Notes under the pieces: model-generated | Told to the model about the DNA's origin: nothing | The model's database searches: none | The model's input: the letters and a program-made list of their open reading frames with translations, nothing else | Source: Acidobacteriota bacterium | GTDB taxonomy: Bacteria; Acidobacteriota; Blastocatellia; RBC074 | Reading direction: 5' to 3' | Length of the DNA stretch: 64,000 bases | NCBI GenBank assembly: GCA_016196035.1 | Contig: JACPYM010000037.1 | Span: 27,992 to 91,991, forward strand | Shown: positions 57,605-64,000 of the stretch, in pieces | Layout of the letters: each line of letters begins with the position of its first letter | Position numbering within the stretch: position 1 is the stretch's first letter | Position numbers and translations under genes: made by a program

Positions 57605-60136
57605 ATGACGACCCCGTTGCGTCGCCAATACCTAGACATCAAACGCCGCTACCCCGGCATGTTGCTGTTCTTCCAGATCGGCGATTTTTACGAAGCCTTT
57701 GACGAAGACGCGCACGTCATCGCGCGTGAATTGGGCGTGGCGTTGACGCGCAAATTCTTTGGCAAGGGCCAGGTGCATCCGCTCGCTGGCGTGCCGGTGC
57801 GTGCGCTCGAAAGCCATCTCGCCAAACTCATCAATCGCGGTCACAAAGTCGCCGTTTGCGAGCAGGTAACGCTGCCGGGCAAGGGCTTGGTCGAACGCGA
57901 AGTCACACGCATCGTCACGCCCGGCACCATCGTCGAGCCGGGCTTGCTGGAAGGCCGCGCGAACAATTACCTGGCGAGCTTTGTCAGCATTGAGCGGCAC
58001 GCGGGTCTCGCCTTCACGGACGTCACGACGGGTGAGTTCGCCGCGATTGAATTGGAAGCCATGCAGGCCCTGGCCGAATTGGAACGCCTTGATCCGGCAG
58101 AGTTGTTGTTGCCCCGCAGCCAACCCGCACCGAACGTTGAGATCAAGGCAATCACAAAACTTGACGATGCTCATTGGGAACCCAAACCCTCGCGCCGTGC
58201 GTTGCTGGATCATTTCGAGGTGCGGACGCTGGAAGCGTTTGGTTGTGAAGGCAAGCCGCTCGCGCTTGCGGCGGCGGGCGCAATCATCGCGTATTTGCGC
58301 GACACGCAACCGGACGCCCTCGCCAACCTGACGCGGCTGCAAAGTTTCGTGACCGACAATTTCATGCGGCTCGATCCGCAAACGGCGCGCAATCTGGAAA
58401 TCTTTCAGGGTTGGGATTTCACGGGCGGACAGCCGACCGGTTCGCTGCTCGCCACGATTGATTTGACGCTCACGCCGATGGGTGGGCGGCGTTTGCGGCG
58501 CTGGTTGCGGCATCCGTTGCTGGATGTGGTTGAGTTGCGCGCGCGGCAGGACGCGGTCGAATGGTTCTGGCAACACGAACCTGTGCGCGACAAGTTGCGC
58601 GCGGCGTTGAATGAAGTGCTGGACATCGAACGCCTGCTGGGCCGCATCCGCCGCAAGCTGGCCGTGCCGATGGAAATTGTCGCGCTGGCCCGCAGCTTGA
58701 ACGCCGTGCCGCTGTTGCGGGCCGCGCTCGACAAACACAAAGCGCCCGCCGCTTTCAGCCAGCCGCTCAAAGATTGCGAAGACCTGGTGGATTATGTCGC
58801 GCGCGCTGTGACCGACCGGCCCTCTTCTGATTTCGAGCGCGGCAACATCATCCGCGCGGGCTTTTCAAAAGAGTTGGACGAATTGCGCGACGTGCTCAGC
58901 GGCGGCAAGGACTTTCTGGCGCGCTTTGAGACGCGCGAGAAAGAGCGCAACGGCATTCGTTCCCTCAAGGTCGGCTTCAACAAAGTCTTCGGCTATTACA
59001 TCGAGATCACCAAAGCCAATCTGCACCTCGCACCCAAAGATTACATTCGCAAACAGACGCTCACGAACGCTGAACGCTTTTACACGCTGGAACTGAAAGA
59101 GCACGAGTCGCTAATCGCCAACGCCAGCGTGCGCGTCATTGAATTGGAGACGACGCTCTATCGCCAGGTCTGCGCCGAAATCGGCAAGCACGCCGAACGC
59201 ATCGCGCAGGTCGCCGCAGGCATTGCGCAACTCGATGTGTATTGTGCGTTGGCCGAAGCGGCGGCACGTTACGGTTATGTCAAACCCGAATTAGACGACA
59301 GTGATGCGCTTAACATTCGCCAAGGCCGCCATCCGATGATCGAGCAGCGACTAGACGACCGGCGGCAGTTCGTGCCCAATGACACGCATCTATCGAATCG
59401 GGGCGAGCAAATCATGCTGCTGACCGCGCCGAATATGGCGGGCAAGTCGGTGTATCTGCGGCAAGTCGCGTTGATTTGTTTGCTCGCGCAAATCGGCAGC
59501 TTCGTGCCTGCCGAATCTGCCAAGCTCGGCATCGTGGATCGCATCTTCACCCGCGTAGGCTTGCACGATTACACCTTGCGTGGCCATTCCAGTTTTATGG
59601 TCGAGATGCTCGAGACCGCGCAGATTTTGCAGCAAGCCGCGCCGCGCAGCCTGATTCTATTGGACGAAATCGGGCGCGGGACGGCCACGGCGGATGGCCT
59701 TTCGATTGCACGCGCCGTGGTTGAATACCTGCACAACCAACCGAAGCTGGCGGCCAAAACATTGTTCGCCACGCACTATCACGAACTGACCGATTGCGCC
59801 GACTATTTGCCGCGCGTCTGCAATTACCATTTGGCTGTGCGTGAACGCGGCAGCACGGTCGAGTACCTGCACCGCGTCGAAGCGGGCCGCGCCGAAAAGA
59901 GCTTTGGCATTTATGTCGCGCAACTGGCGGGCTTGCCCAAACCGGTGATCCGGCGCGCCGAAGAATTGTTGCGCGAATACGATAGCAAGGCTGGAAGGGC
60001 CGTGCGCGCTGGGCATAAAACCGCGCGCCACGCTGTGCTTGAAGTGCTATTGCAACTGGACATCAATCAACTCAGTCCGGTCGAAGCATTGACCAAGCTC
60101 TATGAATTGCAGTGCCTGGTTGGACAAACCAAATGA
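57605..60136 (+). CDS. mutS: DNA mismatch repair protein MutS
   Basis: Recognises mismatches and starts repair. The 843-residue product has the mismatch-reading FYE block (FFQIGDFYEAF), the Walker A segment LTAPNMAGKSVYLRQ, Walker B ILLDEIGRGT, and FATHYHELTD. The ATPase motif has an Ala-Pro-Asn start and Ser in place of the usual Thr. The C-terminal tail ends with the Ala/Arg-rich KAGRAVRAGHKTARHAVLEV and SPVEALTKLYELQ. The upstream ribosome binding site is weak; translation may begin earlier, but ATG 57605 matches the family start. MutL is not in the window. Confidence 0.95.
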   Translation: MTTPLRRQYLDIKRRYPGMLLFFQIGDFYEAFDEDAHVIARELGVALTRKFFGKGQVHPLAGVPVRALESHLAKLINRGHKVAVCEQVTLPGKGLVEREVTRIVTPGTIVEPGLLEGRANNYLASFVSIERHAGLAFTDVTTGEFAAIELEAMQALAELERLDPAELLLPRSQPAPNVEIKAITKLDDAHWEPKPSRRALLDHFEVRTLEAFGCEGKPLALAAAGAIIAYLRDTQPDALANLTRLQSFVTDNFMRLDPQTARNLEIFQGWDFTGGQPTGSLLATIDLTLTPMGGRRLRRWLRHPLLDVVELRARQDAVEWFWQHEPVRDKLRAALNEVLDIERLLGRIRRKLAVPMEIVALARSLNAVPLLRAALDKHKAPAAFSQPLKDCEDLVDYVARAVTDRPSSDFERGNIIRAGFSKELDELRDVLSGGKDFLARFETREKERNGIRSLKVGFNKVFGYYIEITKANLHLAPKDYIRKQTLTNAERFYTLELKEHESLIANASVRVIELETTLYRQVCAEIGKHAERIAQVAAGIAQLDVYCALAEAAARYGYVKPELDDSDALNIRQGRHPMIEQRLDDRRQFVPNDTHLSNRGEQIMLLTAPNMAGKSVYLRQVALICLLAQIGSFVPAESAKLGIVDRIFTRVGLHDYTLRGHSSFMVEMLETAQILQQAAPRSLILLDEIGRGTATADGLSIARAVVEYLHNQPKLAAKTLFATHYHELTDCADYLPRVCNYHLAVRERGSTVEYLHRVEAGRAEKSFGIYVAQLAGLPKPVIRRAEELLREYDSKAGRAVRAGHKTARHAVLEVLLQLDINQLSPVEALTKLYELQCLVGQTK

Positions 60137-60371
60137 GGCTTGAGAGTTGCCGCTTGTTTTCCCGCGCTCTGTGGCAGTAGACTGCGCGACGACTTAGCGT
60201 TGGTTGAGCGCATGGTTGCCAGTACATTAATTGAGTGGTTGACAAAGCTACGAATAAATAAACTCGCTCGCTACGCCAAGCTCCCCAGTGCAATCCAACA
60301 TCGTTCGGACGACTTCACGCAAGCCAATGTGCGCTTGCCGCAAACACTTTTTCGATAGGAGAAGACAGGCA

Positions 60372-61097
60372 ATGAAGAAACAGCTTTTCAAACTGGCCAG
60401 CTTGGCGCTGGCCGCAGTATTCGCGGGTGTGCTCTCGGTGGCAACTCTGGCTCAAGGCCATCCCGCCGAAGGCACCTACACGGTTGCTTCCACGAGCAGC
60501 GAGATGGGAACGATCAATTTTGTGCTCGTGCTCAAAAAGAATGGCGACAAATGGATGGGCGAGATCAAAGATTCGCCCTTGCCGCTGACCGTGACCAGCA
60601 CCACTGTTGATGCCGAAAATAATGTCGCCGTGGTCGCCGATGCGGGCGGCACCGCAGTCGAGATCAAAGGCAAATTCGACGCCGGTAAAATCAAAGGCGC
60701 CTGGTCGGCGGGCGACATGAAAGGCACTTGGGAAGCCGCCAAGAAAGATGCCGCGATGGCTGCGGCTCCGGCAGCACCGGCAGCCGGTGGCGGCGCGTCC
60801 GCGATGGCGGGTCTCGAGGGCACCTATGACGCCAAAGTGATTGCCGACGGACAAGGCGAATTGCCGATGACGTTGGTCATCAAAAGCGAGGGCGGTAAGC
60901 TCAAGACCGAAGTCCCCGGCGGCGGCGATCTGAACATCGTGGACATCAAGGTCGAAGGCGAAACCATCACGCTGGTGGCGCAGTATCAAGGCCAAGGCCC
61001 AATCATGCTTCCAGGCAAACGCGCCACTGACGGCAGCATGGGCGGCAAATGGGAGTTCGGCGGCTTTACCGGCACTTGGTCGGCGAAGAAGAAATAA
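60372..61097 (+). CDS. exported two-domain beta protein, 241 aa
   Basis: The start at 60372 follows AGGAGAAGACAGGC and opens a signal peptide (LASLALAAVFAGVLSVATLAQ). Two similar halves are joined by a flexible Ala/Pro/Gly linker (APAAPAAGGGASAMA): GTYTVASTSSEMGTINFVLV and GTYDAKVIADGQGELPMTLV, each followed by Gly-rich strands. They look like an internal duplication of a lipocalin-like or calycin-like beta-barrel. The ligand is unknown. The 235-bp gap 60137-60371 contains no other gene. Confidence 0.75.
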   Translation: MKKQLFKLASLALAAVFAGVLSVATLAQGHPAEGTYTVASTSSEMGTINFVLVLKKNGDKWMGEIKDSPLPLTVTSTTVDAENNVAVVADAGGTAVEIKGKFDAGKIKGAWSAGDMKGTWEAAKKDAAMAAAPAAPAAGGGASAMAGLEGTYDAKVIADGQGELPMTLVIKSEGGKLKTEVPGGGDLNIVDIKVEGETITLVAQYQGQGPIMLPGKRATDGSMGGKWEFGGFTGTWSAKKK

Positions 61098-61218
61098 GTC
61101 CGTAACGGACTGATGTGGCGAGAACGCGGGAAGGCGGCAGCGATGCTGTGTTCCCGCGTTTCATTTGCGACGGCGTGGCATTGGCTGGCGTCGCTCAATT
61201 TGAACTTGGAGGAAGATC

Positions 61219-62949
61219 ATGAAACTGCGAACGGCGCTCTTTGCTTTCTGCTTTTCCACGGCACTGTGTTGTGCGGTACTCGCCCAACAAGCTGAAACTA
61301 AAGACAACACCCAAGTTTGCCACCTGCCATCCACCACCCAAGCATCAACCAAACCCGCGCAACTCATGGCTGGATATGGCAAAGTTCACATGCCCATCAC
61401 GACCAAATCGGCGGAAGCGCAACAGTTCTTTGACCAGGGCCTCGCGCTGCTCCATTCGTTCTGGGGCTATGAAGCCGACCGTGCCTTTGAACGCGCCGCG
61501 CAACTCGACCCCGAATGCGCGATGGCGCAGTGGGGCATTGCGATGGCGGCAGTCAACGACGCGCGCCGCGATGCCGCGCTCAAACGCGCCAAGGAACTCG
61601 CGCCAAAGGTGAGCGCGCGCGAACAGCTTTACCTCGCCGCCGTTGAGGCGCGTTACAAGGGCGAAAAGAGCACCGTCCAAAACAACGGCTTCCTGGGCGC
61701 GACCGACGAACACACCAAGGCGCTGCGCAAAATCGTCGCCTTTTACCCCGATGACAACGAAGCCAAGCTCTTTCTCGCGCTGGCCTCGATGTCCGGTTAC
61801 GAACGCGACGGCACCCCGCGCCCCGGCACCGTCGAAGCCATCGCGCTGTTGCAAGTCGTGCTCGCGCGCGACCCGCAACATCTGGCCGCGCACCATTACA
61901 TGATCCACGCCACCGAAGCGGGCAAACGCGCCGTTGACGGCGTCGCGGCGGCGGATATTTACGGCACGCTCGCGCCCCAAGTCGGCCATGCCGTGCACAT
62001 GCCCGGCCACACCTACGTCCACGTAGACCGTTGGGACGATGCGGCGCGCGCCTTTGAGAATTCAGCCGCCGTGGATCGCGCCTACATCCGCGACAACAAC
62101 GAAACGACCGACCACGCCGCCGGACCATACGGACACAACGTCCACTTCCTGACGACGGTTTATAACTATCAGGGCCGTTATCGCGACAGCCTCAAAGCCA
62201 GCCAGGAACTCCTTGACGCCGTCGCCAAACCCGGCGAAGACAAGTCGCGCACGGCCTTGGAAGCGCGCCTCGCCCGCTTGCGCACGCTGGTGCGTTTTGA
62301 GAAATGGGATGAGATTCTGGCTGGCAAGATGCTGCCTGACAGCGGCGCGTTTGAGGTCTTCACCGCTTGGCGCATCTACGCCATCGGCCTAGCCAAACTC
62401 GGCAAAGGCGACGTCGCGGGCGCGCGCGAGCAACTGGCCGCGCTCGAACGCGAGGCGGCTTACGTGCGCGAACACATCTCGCAGGTAAAAGACCTGCCGC
62501 AAGCAGGTCGCCAACGCCAGCAAGCCAACGCGCTGAAAGTCGCACCCTTTGAATTGCGCGCCCGCATCCTCGCCCAAGAAGGCAAAGCCGACGAAGCGCT
62601 GGCCCAGTTCAAACAAGGCATCGAGGAAGAATACAAACTCGGCTATTCCGAACCGCCGATCTATCCGAACCCAATGGAAGAGGCCGCTGGCCGCACGGCG
62701 CTCGCCCTACAACGCTGGAAAGACGCCCAGGACTTATTCACCGCCGCCCTTGAACGTGATCCCGGCAGTGGCCGCGCCTATTTCGGCTTGCTGCAAACGC
62801 ACCAAGCCTTGGGCAAGGCCGACGAAGCGCGTCAGCAATTGGCCAAGTTCGTCAAAGCCTGGGCGCGCGCCGACGCCGATTTGCCAGAGATGGTCAAAGC
62901 CAAAGAACTCGCGCCGCTCCCGGCAGGTTCCTCCGGCAACGGCAAGTGA
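61219..62949 (+). CDS. exported TPR protein
   Basis: GGAGGAAG precedes the start and a signal peptide (LFAFCFSTALCCAVLAQQ) opens the protein. The 576 residues contain TPR-like repeats: FFDQGLALLHSFWGYEADRA with FERAAQLDPECAMAQWGIAM, LRKIVAFYPDDNEAKLFLAL and LAQFKQGIEEEYKLGYSEPP. A His/Met-rich stretch (AAHHYMIHATEAGK, HAVHMPGHTYVH) may bind metal. It is likely a periplasmic scaffold. It lies 3 bp before the DUF2809 gene, probably co-transcribed. Confidence 0.85.
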   Translation: MKLRTALFAFCFSTALCCAVLAQQAETKDNTQVCHLPSTTQASTKPAQLMAGYGKVHMPITTKSAEAQQFFDQGLALLHSFWGYEADRAFERAAQLDPECAMAQWGIAMAAVNDARRDAALKRAKELAPKVSAREQLYLAAVEARYKGEKSTVQNNGFLGATDEHTKALRKIVAFYPDDNEAKLFLALASMSGYERDGTPRPGTVEAIALLQVVLARDPQHLAAHHYMIHATEAGKRAVDGVAAADIYGTLAPQVGHAVHMPGHTYVHVDRWDDAARAFENSAAVDRAYIRDNNETTDHAAGPYGHNVHFLTTVYNYQGRYRDSLKASQELLDAVAKPGEDKSRTALEARLARLRTLVRFEKWDEILAGKMLPDSGAFEVFTAWRIYAIGLAKLGKGDVAGAREQLAALEREAAYVREHISQVKDLPQAGRQRQQANALKVAPFELRARILAQEGKADEALAQFKQGIEEEYKLGYSEPPIYPNPMEEAAGRTALALQRWKDAQDLFTAALERDPGSGRAYFGLLQTHQALGKADEARQQLAKFVKAWARADADLPEMVKAKELAPLPAGSSGNGK

Positions 62950-62952
62950 TAA

Positions 62953-63354
62953 ATGCCTGAACACAAACCCAGATCACGAGCAGCGTATGCCGCGAGCAGC
63001 CTGCTCGTGATCTGTCTCGGCCTGCTTTCCCGTTCCAAACACATCCCGCTGCCGACATTCATTGCCGCTTATGCCGGAGACACGCTCTGGGCACTGCTTG
63101 TCTTCCTGGGCTTCGGCTGGCTCTTTCCGGCGCATTCCGCCATCCGCGTTGCTTGGTATGCAGGGGTATTCTCGCTTGCCATCGAATTGAGCCAGCTTTA
63201 TCACGCACCTTGGTTGGACGAGTTGCGCGCCAATCGCTGGGCGGCGCTGGTGCTGGGGCAAGGGTTTTTGTGGAGCGATCTGGTTTGTTATGCGGTTGGG
63301 ATTGCGTTGGGCGTGGTGCTGGAACAGTCAGTGACGCGGATAGCAAATAAGTGA
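62953..63354 (+). CDS. DUF2809 inner-membrane protein
   Basis: A 133-residue membrane protein: VICLGLLSRSKHIPLPTFIA, then AGDTLWALLVFLGFGWLFPA, AIELSQLYHAPWLDELRA and GQGFLWSDLVCYAVGIALGV. These match DUF2809, a small four-helix membrane family with the GLLSRxHPxxP, AGDxLWALxVF and SQLYxxPW marks. The role is unknown. Confidence 0.88.
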   Translation: MPEHKPRSRAAYAASSLLVICLGLLSRSKHIPLPTFIAAYAGDTLWALLVFLGFGWLFPAHSAIRVAWYAGVFSLAIELSQLYHAPWLDELRANRWAALVLGQGFLWSDLVCYAVGIALGVVLEQSVTRIANK

Positions 63355-63526
63355 GGCAGCATCCTTTATCCCACCTTGGTTCCCGTCGGTAATCCACCCG
63401 CGCGCTTTTGGCTTTGACCAAAGCACGGCACTGCTTTCATACTGCCGCCCGGTTTGTTGTTGGCGAACCACATCACGAATTTCACTCGTTCTGTAAATAA
63501 TTCGGTGATAGATAAAAAGCGCGGTG

Positions 63527-63852
63527 CCACCTGGGAGCGCAGGCATCCTTGCCTGCTGAGGAAGAAGTCGCGCAGCCACCATTTACCAACTTAGATCGGT
63601 TTTCACTTCGGTGTATGGCAAAAGCCGCGCAAGCGGGACAGTACCGCGCGCGTGAGCAAGCGGCGCTTTGGCGTTGCGCCAGTCCAGCCGTACTTGACGC
63701 GCCGCTTGCTCACGCGCGCGGTACTGTCCCGGCGCGGCGCGTCTACCGTACACGCAAATGAAAACCGATCTAGGCCAAAGGCGGTAGCAGGGAAAAGGAA
63801 CGCTACGCGGCGTTTCTTACCAGCAGGCAAGGATGCCTGCGCTCCCAGGTGG
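63527..63852. repeat. GGGAGCGCAGGCATCC-ended element interrupted by a MITE
   Basis: Outer parts 63527-63591 and 63773-63852 correspond in reverse orientation to the 138-bp element at 4269-4406 (shared words AGAAG(T/C)CGCGCAGC and AAAAGGAACGCT). Removing the TA-bounded 181-bp MITE leaves about 145 bp. This places the MITE as the later insertion. No gene is supported in 63355-63886. Confidence 0.8.
63592..63772. mobile_element. TA-flanked MITE (copy 2, full length)
   Basis: Same 14-bp terminal repeats, core hairpin and outer TA as 2030-2209; 181 bp versus 180 bp. Flanks read CAACT-TA...TA-GGCC, as expected for TA target duplication. It sits inside another repeat. Confidence 0.85.
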
Positions 63853-63886
63853 CAACCCCGAATTTTCTACAGGAAGAAATGTTGGC

Positions 63887-64000
63887 TCATGTGTAACCAG
63901 TTTGCATCGTTGCTGTCCGGCACATTCGTCGAATGAGCATCGCATTGATGCGTTTGGCGTTGTACATGGCTTCATAGGTCGCCACGTAGTCTTTGAGATA
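63887..64000 (-). CDS. C-terminal end of an unrecognised protein (runs off window)
   Basis: From the window edge inward, the minus strand reads YLKDYVATYEAMYNAKRINA and ends in TGA at 63887. It is helical and basic, with MLIRRMCRTATMQTGYT at the end. The start is outside the window. No domain could be recognised from 37 residues, so it is listed with low confidence. Confidence 0.35.
   Translation of the reverse strand, partial: YLKDYVATYEAMYNAKRINAMLIRRMCRTATMQTGYT

Noticed and set aside
60238..60260. Promoter TTGACA ... AATAAATA
   Set aside because: A good -35-like box, but the AT-rich -10 candidates have wrong spacing (about 9-12 bp).

Overview
The window reads as chromosomal DNA of an Acidobacteriota bacterium, most likely class Blastocatellia. 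This is inferred from protein families and composition, with no rRNA present to confirm it. The pointers are a secreted GWxTD-domain protein, a TIGR03437-type (Solibacter) domain, an acidobacterial-style VWA protein, a sortilin-like propeller protein, a regulator-propeller/SpoIIE phosphatase, RecU beside YebC, and a GC-rich genome with roomy, hairpin-filled intergenic gaps. I saw no rRNA, tRNA, CRISPR array or intact transposase.

Layout. 1-2.2 kb: a DNA methyltransferase cut by the window edge, an unknown protein, a GMC-oxidoreductase remnant and a TA-flanked MITE. 2.2-14.7 kb (mostly minus strand): superoxide dismutase, RND adaptor, a 14-repeat propeller phosphatase, a C39-like peptidase pair on the plus strand, the RND pump, a MazF-type toxin-antitoxin pair lying between pump and TolC, a PPOX flavoprotein and RecX. 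14.8-23.7 kb (plus): YebC, RecU, secreted proteins, a broken gene, a large sortilin-like protein and a CocE/NonD hydrolase. 23.8-30 kb: ECF41-like sigma factor, FAD oxidoreductase, RNase D-like exonuclease and RecG. 30-31.8 kb: a DUF4276/AAA ATPase pair that looks like a two-gene defence module. 32-44 kb: envelope and surface proteins, a nitrilase, a thioesterase, and a long secreted repeat protein broken by one frameshift.

44.4-47.4 kb is the most interesting stretch. A stand-alone group II-intron-like reverse transcriptase is preceded by a roughly 315-bp region bounded by a 12-bp inverted repeat and containing hairpins, one of them a C(UUCG)G loop in RT sense. Divergent to it is a protein with an N-terminal nucleoside-deoxyribosyltransferase-like domain and a C-terminal domain resembling bacterial STING. 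No CD-NTase is in view; 1.3 kb further on sits a GGDEF protein with an altered signature (GDDEF). I propose an RT-ncRNA-STING defence locus, as a hypothesis.

47.4-64 kb: sarcosine-oxidase-like enzyme, GGDEF protein, histidine kinase, Nfu scaffold, membrane pyrophosphatase, Mrr-like nuclease, small exported proteins, MutS, TPR and DUF2809 proteins, then a repeat-rich end where the MITE has inserted into another repeat.

Three dispersed repeat families (a TA-MITE with a strong core hairpin, a GGGAGCGCAGGCATCC-ended element, and a CCTGGGTACGCA-ended element) plus many unrelated long hairpins fill the gaps between genes, often touching or supplying the stop codon of the neighbouring gene.
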